Positions 8,294 through 17,303 of a stretch of DNA of 64,000 nt are shown here, in pieces. Both the position numbers and the translations under genes were made by a program. Within the stretch, counting starts at the first letter, position 1. The number at the start of each line of letters is the position of its first letter. The DNA is from Labrys wisconsinensis (GTDB taxonomy: Bacteria > Pseudomonadota > Alphaproteobacteria > Rhizobiales > Labraceae), in contig NZ_JAUSVX010000020.1 of assembly GCF_030814995.1 (NCBI RefSeq), forward strand, positions 62,001-126,000, in the 5' to 3' direction. Under the pieces are notes generated by a model that was not told the origin of the DNA, ran no database searches, and saw nothing but the letters and a program-made list of their open reading frames with translations.

Positions 8294-9499
8294 GTGACCG
8301 GACGCATCGGCGGCGGACCCTATGCCCGGTCGGGGATGAACGGCATCGCGGCGGCCTACAGGGGCACGAACCAGGTCGGCCTGCGTGCGTCGAACGAGCG
8401 TCTGGCCCTGTCGCTGGTCCGGATCCATGGTCAGCTCTCGAAGGCGCAGATCGCCGAAATCACCGGGCTGACCAAGCAGACGGCGTCGGTGATCGTGCGT
8501 TCGCTCGAGGCCGACGGGCTGCTGGTTGCGGGCAGGCCGATCAAGGGCAAGGTCGGGCAGCCTTCGGTGCCCATGCACATCAATCCGGAAGGCGCTCTCT
8601 TCCTCGGCTTGCGCCTCGGCCTTCGCCATGCCGACATCGCCCTGATCGATTTCGTCGGCGGCGTTCTCGAACAGCGCCGGTTGTCCTGCGGCGTCGATGC
8701 GGTCGGCGAGATCGCGCCGCAGGTCCAGTCCGCAATCGCCGAGATGCGCATGCGACTGACGCCGGGACAGAACGTCAGGCTGGAGGATCTCGGCATAGCG
8801 GTGGCGGCCGACCTGCTCGACGCGCTGGCCTCGGACGCGGGCAACGACGATATCGAGGAGGGATGGGCCGTCCTCGACGGCGTGGCGTCCCGGATCAACG
8901 GGCAGACCGGCCTGCGGATCTACATGGACCGCGAGGCCGTGGCCGCCTGCACGGCGGAAATCGCCTATGGCCTTGCCGGGAGCGCCCCGGATTTTCTCTA
9001 TGTCTTCGTTGCGCACGGGGTCGACGGCGGCATCGTCCAGCAGGGGCGCCTCGGCTTCTCCAGGCGCGAGGGCCGGCCCGGCCTTGCGCGCGTCCTGGTG
9101 CCGACGGCGAGAGGCGAGGTCGCTCCCCTCGGCCGGTCGGTCTCCGTTGACGACGTGGGCCTGACGCCCGGCACCAGGGCACCGGACCCGGCGCTCAGGA
9201 AGTGGGTCGTCTCCGCCGCGGCAAATATCGCCTACGCCATACATTCGGCGTCCGCCCTGGCCACGTTCAGGAGCGTCGTCGTGGATGGTCCCATGCCCGC
9301 CTGGGTACGAGCCGAGCTCGCGCGCGAGATCAAGGAGAGCCTGGCTGCCTTCGGGCTACCGGATCTTTCCGCGCTCTTCGTTCGCGAGGGCACGTCGGAT
9401 CGTCAGACCCAGGGGCTCGGAGCGGCTTGCATGCCCCTTCTCGATCGGTTCTTCCTGCATTCGACCTTCGATCCCGCGCCGCGGCTGGAGAGCGAGTGA
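8294..9499 (+). CDS. ROK-family transcriptional regulator
   Basis: Sugar-responsive repressor of the NagC/XylR (ROK) type, about 401 residues. An N-terminal winged helix covers about residues 24-85 (LSKAQIAEITGLTKQTASVIVRSLEADGL split over two helices), followed by an actin-like ROK domain. The GTG at 8294 is preferred because AGAGG lies 7 bases upstream; a GTG at 8288 and ATG at 8336 are alternatives. The ROK glycine-rich block VFVAHGVDGGIVQQGRLG is present, but the usual HxH/cysteine zinc cluster of NagC/Mlc is not evident. It is divergent from the GDSL-importer operon and likely represses it until the sugar binds. Confidence 0.88.
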   Translation: MTGRIGGGPYARSGMNGIAAAYRGTNQVGLRASNERLALSLVRIHGQLSKAQIAEITGLTKQTASVIVRSLEADGLLVAGRPIKGKVGQPSVPMHINPEGALFLGLRLGLRHADIALIDFVGGVLEQRRLSCGVDAVGEIAPQVQSAIAEMRMRLTPGQNVRLEDLGIAVAADLLDALASDAGNDDIEEGWAVLDGVASRINGQTGLRIYMDREAVAACTAEIAYGLAGSAPDFLYVFVAHGVDGGIVQQGRLGFSRREGRPGLARVLVPTARGEVAPLGRSVSVDDVGLTPGTRAPDPALRKWVVSAAANIAYAIHSASALATFRSVVVDGPMPAWVRAELAREIKESLAAFGLPDLSALFVREGTSDRQTQGLGAACMPLLDRFFLHSTFDPAPRLESE

Positions 9500-9541
9500 C
9501 GCCATCAATGGCCGGCGCGTGGGGCTGACCGGCCCTCGGCG

Positions 9542-10582
9542 CTACGCCTCGATCGGCCCTCCGGCTCTCTTCCAGGCGTCGATCCCGCCTTCGATATGGG
9601 CGGCGGCCGTCAGGCCGGCATCCTGTGCCGCCTGCACCGCCATGGCCGAGCGCTCGCCGAAGGCGCAGTAGAAGACGATCCGCCTGCCCTCGGCGCCGGC
9701 GAACGTCCGCAACGCGCCGCCGGCGGCAATATTGGCCTGGAGCTCCGCATAGGGCGCATGCAGCGAGCCCGGGATGACGCCGTGCCGCTCGCGCTCTCCC
9801 GTCTCGCGCAGGTCGACGAGCGTCACGTCGCCGCGCCCGCCGAGGGTCAGCGATTCGGCCGCGGACACGGCCCAGCCCCTGCGGGCGACCTCGTCCTGAT
9901 GCAGGCCGACCTGCATGTTGGCCGGCACGGCGACGTCCATCATCTTCGGGTTGGGCAGGTTGAGATTGTTCATCAGGTCGACATAGTCGTCGATCGACCG
10001 CACCCGCAGCCGCGGGTTGAAATGCCGTTCCTCGCCGATGGTGGAGACGGTATCGCCCTTGTAGTCGTGGGCGGGATAGACCAGCGTCTCGTCCGGCAGG
10101 CGCAGCAGCTTGTTGAAGATCGAATCATATTGCGCGCGGGGATCTCCGTTCTGGAAATCGGTGCGGCCGGTGCCGCGGATCAGCAGCGTGTCGCCGGTGA
10201 AGACACGGCCGTCCATCACGAAGGAATAGGAATCGTCGGTGTGTCCCGGCGTGTAGAGCACGTCGAGCTTCAGCCCCTCGATGGCGATCCGGTCGCCTTC
10301 CGCAACGCGCATCGCGACGACGTCCGCCTTGGTCTGCTCGCCCATGACGGTGATGCAGCGCGTCTGGTCGCGCAGGGCGCCGAGGCCGGTGACGTGGTCG
10401 GCGTGCAGATGGGTGTCGATCGCCTTGACCAGCTTGAGGTCGAGCTCGCGCACGAGCTGCATGTAGCGATCGACCTTCTCGAGGACGGGGTCGATGATCA
10501 GCGCCTCGCCGCCCGGCCGGCTGGCGAGAAGATAGGTGTAGGTGCCGGAAACGCCGTCGAACAATTGTCGAAAGATCATCAT
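9542..10582 (-). CDS. MBL-fold persulfide dioxygenase fused to rhodanese
   Basis: 346-residue protein with an ETHE1-like metallo-beta-lactamase domain (1-240) and a rhodanese domain (about 245-340). The metal-binding residues are present: THLHADH with His58, His60, Asp62 and His63, then His114, Asp131 and His172. The rhodanese loop YCAFGERS carries the active cysteine Cys306. Such proteins oxidise glutathione persulfide to sulfite and transfer sulfane sulfur, detoxifying sulfide in the cytoplasm. AGGAG stands just upstream of two adjacent ATGs (10582 and 10579); either could be used. It lies 80 bases downstream of the peroxiredoxin gene on the same strand, so co-transcription is likely. Confidence 0.9.
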   Translation of the reverse strand: MMIFRQLFDGVSGTYTYLLASRPGGEALIIDPVLEKVDRYMQLVRELDLKLVKAIDTHLHADHVTGLGALRDQTRCITVMGEQTKADVVAMRVAEGDRIAIEGLKLDVLYTPGHTDDSYSFVMDGRVFTGDTLLIRGTGRTDFQNGDPRAQYDSIFNKLLRLPDETLVYPAHDYKGDTVSTIGEERHFNPRLRVRSIDDYVDLMNNLNLPNPKMMDVAVPANMQVGLHQDEVARRGWAVSAAESLTLGGRGDVTLVDLRETGERERHGVIPGSLHAPYAELQANIAAGGALRTFAGAEGRRIVFYCAFGERSAMAVQAAQDAGLTAAAHIEGGIDAWKRAGGPIEA

Positions 10583-10662
10583 CCTCTCCTGCGTCCGTGG
10601 ATTCGGCCCGGACCGGCTTTGCGGGAGCCGGATCCGGGGCGGCATCGTCCTGGGCCGGAAGG

Positions 10663-11328
10663 TCAGGTCAGCACGGGCTGCGGCACGATGCGGATATAGG
10701 GCTTGGGCTCCTTCCAGCCCTGCGGATAGAGCTGCTTCGCTTCGTCGTTGGAGACCGAGCCGGCGATGATCACCTCGTCGCCGGGGCGCCAGTTGGCGGG
10801 CGTGGCAAGGCGATGCTTCGCGGTGAGCTGCAGGGAGTCGACGACACGCAGCACCTCGTCGAAGTTGCGGCCGGTGGTCATCGGATAGGATATCACCAGC
10901 TTGATCTTCTTGTCCGGCCCGATGACATAGACGTCCCGCACGGTCTGGTTGTCGGCGGCGGTGCGGCCTTCGCTGCTCTCGCCGGCCGTGGCCGGCAGCA
11001 TGTCGTAGGCCTTGGCCACCGCCAGCGTCGGGTCGCCGATCATGGGAAAGTTCGGCGCGACGCCCTGGGTCTCGGCGATGTCCCTGGCCCATCCGGCATG
11101 CCTTTCGACCGGATCGACGGACAGGCCGACGACCTTGATGCCGCGCTTGTCGAACTCGGGCTTCAGGCGCGCCACGTAGCCCAGCTCGGTGGTGCAGACG
11201 GGGGTGTAGTCCTTGGGGTGCGAGAACAGGATGCCCCAGTCCTTGCCCAGCCATTCGTGGAACGACATCGTTCCTTCCGTGGTCTCGGCCGTGAAGTCGG
11301 GCGCCGTGTCGTTGATTCGCAGTGGCAT
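10663..11328 (-). CDS. 1-Cys peroxiredoxin (Prx6 type)
   Basis: Thiol peroxidase of the Prx6 subfamily, 221 residues. The peroxidatic motif HPKDYTPVCTTE places the catalytic cysteine at Cys45, and no second catalytic cysteine is evident. The C-terminal dimerisation region, including NWRPGDEVII and the SNDEAKQLYP block, is typical of Prx6. AAGGGAG precedes the ATG at 11328. It reduces peroxides and hydroperoxides in the cytoplasm. It is followed by the persulfide dioxygenase and is divergent from a BTAD regulator, forming a compact oxidative and sulfur-stress unit. Confidence 0.93.
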   Translation of the reverse strand: MPLRINDTAPDFTAETTEGTMSFHEWLGKDWGILFSHPKDYTPVCTTELGYVARLKPEFDKRGIKVVGLSVDPVERHAGWARDIAETQGVAPNFPMIGDPTLAVAKAYDMLPATAGESSEGRTAADNQTVRDVYVIGPDKKIKLVISYPMTTGRNFDEVLRVVDSLQLTAKHRLATPANWRPGDEVIIAGSVSNDEAKQLYPQGWKEPKPYIRIVPQPVLT

Positions 11329-11455
11329 GATCGCTCCCTTTCGTGTTTGATGCGGCAACGAGGGCACCTTAGGGACGTGCTGTTCCGCCAGCGTTCCCCG
11401 ACGAGCCGGTCTTCGTGGCGAGCCACTTGCGTCGTTCGGATTCCAGGGGTCTGCC

Positions 11456-13156
11456 TTGAAGGTCTCCGTGCAGTTGCTGGGACGTTTCTCCGTCCGGATC
11501 GATGATCGTGAGATCTCCGCCGCGGCCTGGAAGCGGGATCGCGCCGCCGCCATCGTCAAGTTCCTGGCCGTCGCGCCCCAGCACAGGGTCCATCGCGAGC
11601 AGGCGATGGAGGCGTTCTGGCCGGATCTGGACGTCGAGCTCGCCGGCGCCAATCTTCGCAAGGCCATCCATTTCGCGCGCCGCGCGGTGGGGGCGCATGA
11701 TCTGCTCGAGCTTGACAAGCAGATCGTCGCCATTTCTCCGGATGTCGCCTTCGAGACCGACGTCGAGCGGTTCGAGGCGGCGGCGAAGGTCGCGCTCAAG
11801 AGTCGCGATCCGGCCGATTGCGAGAAGGCCGCTGGTCTCTACGGCGGCGTTCTGTTGCCGGACGACCGGTTTCTGGACTGGCTGGACACGCCGCGAAACC
11901 AGCTGCAGCGGCTCTACGGCGACGTGCTGCGGGCGGGGCGGCTCTGGCGGCTTCTGATCGCCCTCGACCCCACGGACGAGGAAGCCCAATGCGCCCTGAT
12001 GCAGGCGGCGCTGGATGCGGGCAATCGCTCGGAAGCCATCAGGCAATTCTATCAGCTGCGCGAGCGGCTGCATGTCGAGCTGGGCGTCGGTCCCAGCAAG
12101 CCGGCCATCGAGCTCTACGAGCGTGCGCTCGCCCTGTCCGGCGTCGAGCCTGTGACGCCGGTCGAGCGGATCCGCGCCGCCCTGGCCTGGTCCCTGGTGC
12201 ATCTGCAGAGCGGAGATTTCGACAAGGCGGCCGAGCTGGCCCGGCAGACCCGGTCCCAGGCCCTCGACGCGGGCCTGGGGCGCGAAGTCGGCGAGGCCGG
12301 CGCCGTGCTCGGGCTGACCGCCCATGTGCAGGGGCGCTGGCGCGACCTGTTCCGGCGGGAATTCACGGAATGGGTGGAAAGCCGGAGCAGCTTCGTCTCG
12401 GCCGTCTTCGACGGGCATCTGTGCCTTGCCGAGTTCTGCCTGTGCGACGCGAAGGGGCATGGCGCCATCGCCGAAGCCGCACGGGAATTGCTGGCCGTCG
12501 CCGAGGAGGCGGGGTCCGCGGCTGGCAAGGGATTGGCCTGCCTGATCCTCGGCGAGATCGCCCGATGCGCGGATGATCTCACCGAGGCGGAAAAGCTGCT
12601 CACCGAAGCGGAGCGCCTGCATGTCGAGGCGAATGCGGTGTCGGGCCGCGTTCTCGTCCTGGAGCGGCTGGCGGAGATCGCCCTGGCGCGGGGGCAGAAA
12701 TGGCGTGCCGGCCGGCTCATTCAGCGGGCTCTCGCCGATGCGACCCAGTCCTGGCTTTCGAGCCACCTGCTGCTGAGGCTGCAGGCCCTGGCCGTCCGGG
12801 CGGCGGCGACCGAGGAGGAGGTCGCCGACGCCATCCTGGCCGGCGACCGGCTCCTGACGCCCGGCGCCTGCCAGCCCTGCTCGATGGCGCTGCGCACGGC
12901 ATCCGCGATCGCGCTGGCGGAGGCCGGAGACCTGGAGCAGGTCGACCGGCGCCTCAACGAGGCGGAGCGGATCGCCGGCATGTGGCAGGGCGGCCCGTGG
13001 GCCGCTGCCCTCTGGGAAGCACGCGGGGTTCAGCGGCAGGCCCAGGCGAACCGCATGCGGGCCCTGGCGGCCCTCACCGAGGCGGCGGCCCGCTACGAGG
13101 ATCTGGGCCGGCCGGCCGACCATGCGCGCTGCCTGAAGCGCATGGCCGAACTGTGA
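11456..13156 (+). CDS. BTAD-domain (SARP-like) transcriptional regulator with TPR-like tail
   Basis: 566-residue regulator. Residues 1-95 resemble an OmpR-type winged helix (VSVQLLGRFSVRIDDREI, then AVAPQHRVHREQAMEAFWPD). Residues 95-245 are a bacterial transcriptional activator domain (EAQCALMQAALDAGNRSEAIRQFYQ). The rest is a helical TPR-like solenoid with no ATPase motif. Start is a TTG at 11456, 7 bases after AGGGG. It is divergent from the peroxiredoxin gene with a 127-base gap, so it probably controls the peroxide/persulfide genes. BTAD proteins are best known as SARP activators of actinomycete antibiotic clusters; this stand-alone form in a Gram-negative stress locus is less studied. 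Confidence 0.83.
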   Translation: MKVSVQLLGRFSVRIDDREISAAAWKRDRAAAIVKFLAVAPQHRVHREQAMEAFWPDLDVELAGANLRKAIHFARRAVGAHDLLELDKQIVAISPDVAFETDVERFEAAAKVALKSRDPADCEKAAGLYGGVLLPDDRFLDWLDTPRNQLQRLYGDVLRAGRLWRLLIALDPTDEEAQCALMQAALDAGNRSEAIRQFYQLRERLHVELGVGPSKPAIELYERALALSGVEPVTPVERIRAALAWSLVHLQSGDFDKAAELARQTRSQALDAGLGREVGEAGAVLGLTAHVQGRWRDLFRREFTEWVESRSSFVSAVFDGHLCLAEFCLCDAKGHGAIAEAARELLAVAEEAGSAAGKGLACLILGEIARCADDLTEAEKLLTEAERLHVEANAVSGRVLVLERLAEIALARGQKWRAGRLIQRALADATQSWLSSHLLLRLQALAVRAAATEEEVADAILAGDRLLTPGACQPCSMALRTASAIALAEAGDLEQVDRRLNEAERIAGMWQGGPWAAALWEARGVQRQAQANRMRALAALTEAAARYEDLGRPADHARCLKRMAEL

Positions 13157-13235
13157 CACCGCGCCGGGCGTCGGCGCGGCTGCGGCGACCGGCCGACGGG
13201 CCTGAAGACCAGCCGACGTTCGAAGAGAAATTCCC

Positions 13236-13865
13236 ATGATCGTCAGTCAGCTTGCGCTGGTCTACGGCACCTATCTCGTCGCGGCGGCCAGCCCGGGGCC
13301 GAGCAACATGGCGATCATGGGCACGGCGATGCGCGATGGCCGCGTGCCTGCTCTCGTGCTGGCGGCCGGCGTCATGACCGGCTCGCTGTTCTGGGCCCTG
13401 CTGGCGGCAACGGGCATATCTGCCTTGCTGGCCGCCTATGCGCAGGCGCTGGTCGCCATCAAGATCGTCGGCGGCGTCTATCTGCTCTATCTGGCGTTCC
13501 GCGCGGGCAGGTCCGCCATGAGGCCGACCGCCGACCTTGCGGATATCGGCGCCGGACGCGCGAGGCCTCGCTATCCCTCGCTCTATCGGCAGGGCCTTCT
13601 CATGCATATCGGCAATCCGAAGGCGGTGCTGGCCTGGATGGCGATCATGTCGCTCGGGCTTCGGCAGGATGCCGCCGCCGGCACGCTGCCGGCGATCATC
13701 GGGGGATGCGCGGTCCTGGGCATCGCCGTGTTCGGCGGCTATGCCATGCTGTTCTCGACCGGGCCGATGATCGTCCTGTATGGGCGGATCCGGCGCTGGG
13801 TCGAGGGCGGGCTTTGCGCGCTGTTCGCGGTCGCCGGCTTCAACCTGATCGCTTCCCAGAGGTGA
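13236..13865 (+). CDS. LysE/RhtB-family exporter
   Basis: Inner-membrane efflux protein of 209 residues with about five to six hydrophobic segments. The N-terminal SPGPSNMAIMGTAMRDGR block is the RhtB/LysE signature and GNPKAVLAWMAI is the second conserved block. Such proteins export amino acids or similar metabolites. It begins 79 bases after the BTAD gene on the same strand. Substrate not inferable. Confidence 0.9.
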   Translation: MIVSQLALVYGTYLVAAASPGPSNMAIMGTAMRDGRVPALVLAAGVMTGSLFWALLAATGISALLAAYAQALVAIKIVGGVYLLYLAFRAGRSAMRPTADLADIGAGRARPRYPSLYRQGLLMHIGNPKAVLAWMAIMSLGLRQDAAAGTLPAIIGGCAVLGIAVFGGYAMLFSTGPMIVLYGRIRRWVEGGLCALFAVAGFNLIASQR

Positions 13866-14012
13866 CATGGCGGGGGGCGGGGCCCATCGGGAGGCCATGA
13901 CCCGCCGTTGCCCAGTTCCCGGCAAAGCCTTCTTCGAGCCTCGGAGCGGCGGCTCCGTGGCGGCGATCGACCGCCGTGCCTTTGCTGCCGGCGCCGCCAT
14001 GGACACGGACGT

Positions 14013-14888
14013 TCAACCGTCCGCCATCAGCGCGGCGAGGACCTGGCGCAGCTGCGTCTTACCCGATCTCGTGTCTCCCACGCCCGCTTCGACATCGATG
14101 CGTCCCGCGTTGTGGGCGTCGAACATCGTGGCAACCAGCTCGGCATAGCCGGTGCTGAGCCCGCCGCCGACAAGCGCCGGAACCCATGCCGGGCGAGGGA
14201 GCTCCTGAGCCGTGATCCGGCGGCCGGCGAGCTCCCCCAGGATGCCCGCCACGTCCTCGGTGCTGTAGCGCTCCGGTCCTTCCACGTGGACGATGCGGAG
14301 CGGCATCTGCTCTTCGGACAGCAGGAACTCGGCTGCCACCAGGCCGACATCGGCGGCGGATACGGTCGGAAACCGCTTGGTCACGGGGTGGTGCAGGCTG
14401 GGCAGCACGCCGCTCTGGACGGCCCGCTTCACCAGCCGGCCCCAGTTCTGCATGTGCTCCGCCGACCGCAGGACCGTCAGGGGAATACCGAGCTTCGCGA
14501 GCTCGTCTTCCAGATGGCGAAAGGTCAGCGTGATGCCGGTGCCGGAAGCGAGGTGGGCACCATAGTCGGAAATCGCCAGCACCGATTGCGGGCGCGCCGC
14601 ATCGAGCGCCCCGACGATGGCCGCGATGGCGGCCCGCATCTCGGTCGACGCATCCTCGGCGCGGCCGCTCGCCGGACAGATGACCTGAACCGCCGTTGCC
14701 CCCTGCATCGCCCGGCGGAGGGCCGCGCCGTCGCCGATATCCGCAACCGCAATCTCGCAGTCGACGGCCTGGAGATCCCGGGCGGCTTCGCTGTTCCGAA
14801 CAATGGCCCTGACGGGCGCGCCCGATCGGCGCAGCTCGCCGATCGTGCTTCGTCCGATCTTTCCGGTCGCCCCGAGAATTGCCAGCAT
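14013..14888 (-). CDS. NmrA-like NAD(P)-binding protein
   Basis: Atypical short-chain dehydrogenase of the NmrA/quinone reductase 2 type, 291 residues. The nucleotide-binding motif GATGKIG lies at residues 6-12, followed by VRAIVRNS where NADP-preferring members carry an arginine. No YxxxK catalytic pair is evident, as usual for the group. The ATG at 14888 is preferred; an upstream in-frame GTG at 14906 would add six residues. It likely senses or reduces with NADPH. It lies downstream of the AraC gene on the same strand, which may regulate it. Confidence 0.83.
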   Translation of the reverse strand: MLAILGATGKIGRSTIGELRRSGAPVRAIVRNSEAARDLQAVDCEIAVADIGDGAALRRAMQGATAVQVICPASGRAEDASTEMRAAIAAIVGALDAARPQSVLAISDYGAHLASGTGITLTFRHLEDELAKLGIPLTVLRSAEHMQNWGRLVKRAVQSGVLPSLHHPVTKRFPTVSAADVGLVAAEFLLSEEQMPLRIVHVEGPERYSTEDVAGILGELAGRRITAQELPRPAWVPALVGGGLSTGYAELVATMFDAHNAGRIDVEAGVGDTRSGKTQLRQVLAALMADG

Positions 14889-15011
14889 CGTCCTCGTCCT
14901 CACCACGTGTCGGGGGTATTGGACACGGCCTTGGCACCGGCCGTCGCACGGAAACGGCCGGCAAAGAGCAGGAACGGACGGAAAATGACGTGGCGGGCCG
15001 GATCGCCGCGG

Positions 15012-15830
15012 CTATGACCCGGCCCTGGACAGGCCGCCCGGCGTCACCCCGAGGAACCGCCGCATCATCTGGGCCATATGGCTCTGATGCGCGAACCCCG
15101 CCGCCAGCGCGACCTGGCTGAGGGGCAAGTCTCCCGACACGATCAGGGCTTTCGCGCGCTCGACCCTTCGGCGGATCACATATTGATGCACCGGCATGCC
15201 GAACGAGCGCCGGAACAGGACCTTGAGATGCGAGACGCCGATGCCGGCCACCGCGGCCAGCTGCGCCAGGGACAGGTCCTGGTCCAGGTGCTCCTCCATG
15301 AACTCGATCAGCCGGCGCTTCTGACCCGGCGACAGCCTCTGCCCGGCGGGAAGCTTCGCCGGCTGCAGCTGGCTGCCGATCACTTGAACCGCCAGCGCCT
15401 TGGCCAGACTTTCCGCCACGAGCCGGTCCGCCCGGACATCCGGGTCGAGCTGCGTCTCGAGGGCGAGAGCGATGTGCTCGATGCGGGCGTCCCGATGCTG
15501 AAACCTGGGCGCCAGCGCCATGCGGGCCGGATCGATGTCCAGCTCCTCCGCGGTTCTGCGCAGGAGCGCCGGATCGAGCCACAAGCGAAGGATGGAGCAG
15601 TCGCCATCGTCTTCCCACTCGCCGTCCAGTCCCGCCGGAACGATATCGATGTCGCCGTGCGATTGGACGCGGATATGCCGCTGGCCGTCGCATCGGCACG
15701 ATGCATTGACCGGCTTGCCGATGTGGAGGCCGAGCCGGTGATAGGGCGATGCCGGCACATGGGTGATGCCGGCGGCGACGGCCCGCCGTTCCACCTTGAC
15801 GCCGATGCTGTCCAGCCAGTCGTCGAGCAT
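15012..15830 (-). CDS. AraC-family transcriptional regulator
   Basis: 272-residue activator-type regulator. The C-terminal 100 residues hold the two helix-turn-helix units: LSLAQLAAVAGIGVSHLKVLFRR is split across the first, and LPLSQVALAAGFAHQSHMAQ forms the second, followed by the conserved RRFLGVTPG. The N-terminal 150 residues are an unknown sensing domain. The ATG at 15830 is preferred over a TTG at 15866 because GAGGA lies 8 bases upstream. The NmrA-like gene downstream is a likely target. Confidence 0.87.
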   Translation of the reverse strand: MLDDWLDSIGVKVERRAVAAGITHVPASPYHRLGLHIGKPVNASCRCDGQRHIRVQSHGDIDIVPAGLDGEWEDDGDCSILRLWLDPALLRRTAEELDIDPARMALAPRFQHRDARIEHIALALETQLDPDVRADRLVAESLAKALAVQVIGSQLQPAKLPAGQRLSPGQKRRLIEFMEEHLDQDLSLAQLAAVAGIGVSHLKVLFRRSFGMPVHQYVIRRRVERAKALIVSGDLPLSQVALAAGFAHQSHMAQMMRRFLGVTPGGLSRAGS

Positions 15831-15977
15831 GCCGATATCCTCGTGCGACGGATCGCGATCAGGCAATGACGTGGTGATGCCATCGCTGCATTGCCAACCC
15901 GTCGGGACGCGAAGGCCGGGACGTTCAAGGCCTGCGCGATTGAGGTATAGACAGTCGGGGTCATCAAGGGGGTAGAA

Positions 15978-16328
15978 ATGCGCCGCTTCTTCGTCATCGC
16001 TGGCTTGCTCGGCTCAGCCGTTCTCTCCGGCGGTGCCTTCGCTGAGGACGAAGGCATTCCCAGGGCCGCGCAAGGTATCTGGGCCGAGGCCGGCAAGTGC
16101 CACGGCCGGACCGTGAGCTTCACGGCCGACGCGCTCCAGTACAAGGGCGAAGAACCTCAGGCGGCATATTTCGCGCCGAGGGAGAGCCCCAGCGGCAACG
16201 GCGCCATCCACTACAAGGAGGATGGCAACGTCGACAATTTCGAGTATGCCGCGGGCAAGGACCAGATGATCTACAATCCGGAGGGTTTCGGCATGGGCAA
16301 GCCGGTGCTCTACAAGCGCTGCCGCTGA
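15978..16328 (+). CDS. Small secreted protein of unknown function
   Basis: 116 residues. A clear signal peptide (RRFFVIAGLLGSAVLSGGAFA) ends at AFA/ED near residue 22, so the mature protein of about 94 residues should be periplasmic. It has two cysteines (near residues 41 and 115) that could form one disulfide. Strong ribosome site AAGGGGG 6 bases before the ATG. Divergent from the AraC gene. I do not recognise the family. Confidence 0.7.
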   Translation: MRRFFVIAGLLGSAVLSGGAFAEDEGIPRAAQGIWAEAGKCHGRTVSFTADALQYKGEEPQAAYFAPRESPSGNGAIHYKEDGNVDNFEYAAGKDQMIYNPEGFGMGKPVLYKRCR

Positions 16329-16339
16329 GGCCCGACGTC

Positions 16340-16364
16340 GGCGGCGGCTGCGACGGCCGCCGCC
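16340..16364. terminator. GC hairpin between convergent genes
   Basis: Arms GGCGGCGGC (16340-16348) and GCCGCCGCC (16356-16364) with a 7-base loop, between the ends of the small secreted protein and the convergent SDR gene. There is no T-run, so it may only aid termination. Confidence 0.4.
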
Positions 16365-16392
16365 TATGCGGCCCTTCCGGCTATCCGCTGCA

Positions 16393-17166
16393 TCACTTCG
16401 TCGTATAGCCGCCGTTCACGAGGATGGTCTGGCCGGTCATCCACCAGCCGTCCGAGACGAGGAAGCGGATATAGGGCACGATGTCCTGGATGTCGGTCAG
16501 GCCTGTCCTGGAGAATTTGGACAGGGCAGCGGCCGTCTTGTGATAGGCCTGCGCCTCGGGCGTTTCCTGGCCGTAGAAGAAGGGCGTGTCCATCGGGCCG
16601 GGGCCGATCGCATTCACCGAGATGCCACGTTCCCCGAACTCCTTGGCGGCGGCGCGGGTGAAATGCTCGACCGGGGCCTTGGTGCCGGCATAGCTCGAAT
16701 AGAAGGGCGTGAAGGCGCCAAGCAGCGAGGTCACCAGCGTCAGGATCTTGCCGTCGTCGTTGACGTGGCGGCCCGCCTCCTTGAGGAAGAAGAAGGCCGC
16801 CTTGGCGTTCGCCGCGCTCATTTCGTCATACTCGGCCTCGGAAATCTCGACCAGCGGCTTCTTGAGCACCTTGCCGACGGTGTTGATGGCAATGTCGGGA
16901 CGACCGACGGCGGCGACCGCGTCGGCGAAGAGCGTCTCGACCGCGCCGGCGGTGGTGAGATCGGCCTGGAAGGCGACGGCTTGCGCGCCCGCGGCCTTGA
17001 CGGCGGCGACGGTCGCGCCGGCGTCCGCCTGGCTCGCGGCGCTGTTGTAGTGGATGGCGATCGCCTTGGCGCCGTGGGCGGCGAGGTCGCGCGCGATCAG
17101 GCCGCCGAGGTTCTTGGCGCCGCCGGCGATGATGACGGTCTTGCCCTTGATGGAATGGTCGGTCAC
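16393..17166 (-). CDS. SDR-family oxidoreductase
   Basis: Classical short-chain dehydrogenase/reductase, 257 residues. It has a nucleotide-binding GGAKNLGG loop, NTVG near the position of the NAG motif, and catalytic Ser/Tyr/Lys in the SLLGAFTPFYSSYAGTK region (YAGTK). Start is a GTG at 17166 with AGGAGG 7 bases upstream; an in-frame ATG far upstream overlaps the LysR promoter and is rejected. Divergent from the LysR gene at 17304, a standard regulator-target arrangement. Substrate unknown. Confidence 0.87.
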   Translation of the reverse strand: MTDHSIKGKTVIIAGGAKNLGGLIARDLAAHGAKAIAIHYNSAASQADAGATVAAVKAAGAQAVAFQADLTTAGAVETLFADAVAAVGRPDIAINTVGKVLKKPLVEISEAEYDEMSAANAKAAFFFLKEAGRHVNDDGKILTLVTSLLGAFTPFYSSYAGTKAPVEHFTRAAAKEFGERGISVNAIGPGPMDTPFFYGQETPEAQAYHKTAAALSKFSRTGLTDIQDIVPYIRFLVSDGWWMTGQTILVNGGYTTK

Positions 17167-17259
17167 GGCAGAGCCTCCTGGGGACGGCGCGGCAGCATCG
17201 CGCTGCCGTTCATGAGGCGAGATGTACCGTCTGGAATTCTCCGATAAAGAATGACAATC

Positions 17260-17276
17260 TGACATCATATGTCAGA
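17260..17276. promoter_or_regulatory. LysR-type operator palindrome
   Basis: CTGACAT-CAT-ATGTCAG, a perfect 7-base inverted repeat 28 bases before the LysR start and 94 bases before the SDR start. Its place in the divergent promoter suits a LysR binding site controlling both genes. Confidence 0.6.
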
Positions 17277-17303
17277 GATGACGAACAATGCGCGGAGGGG
17301 CCC

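Noticed and set aside
9542-11254. Single 570-residue fusion of peroxiredoxin and persulfide dioxygenase
   Set aside because: The N-terminal part is the wrong frame of the peroxiredoxin gene, which has its own start and stop; the dioxygenase starts at 10582.
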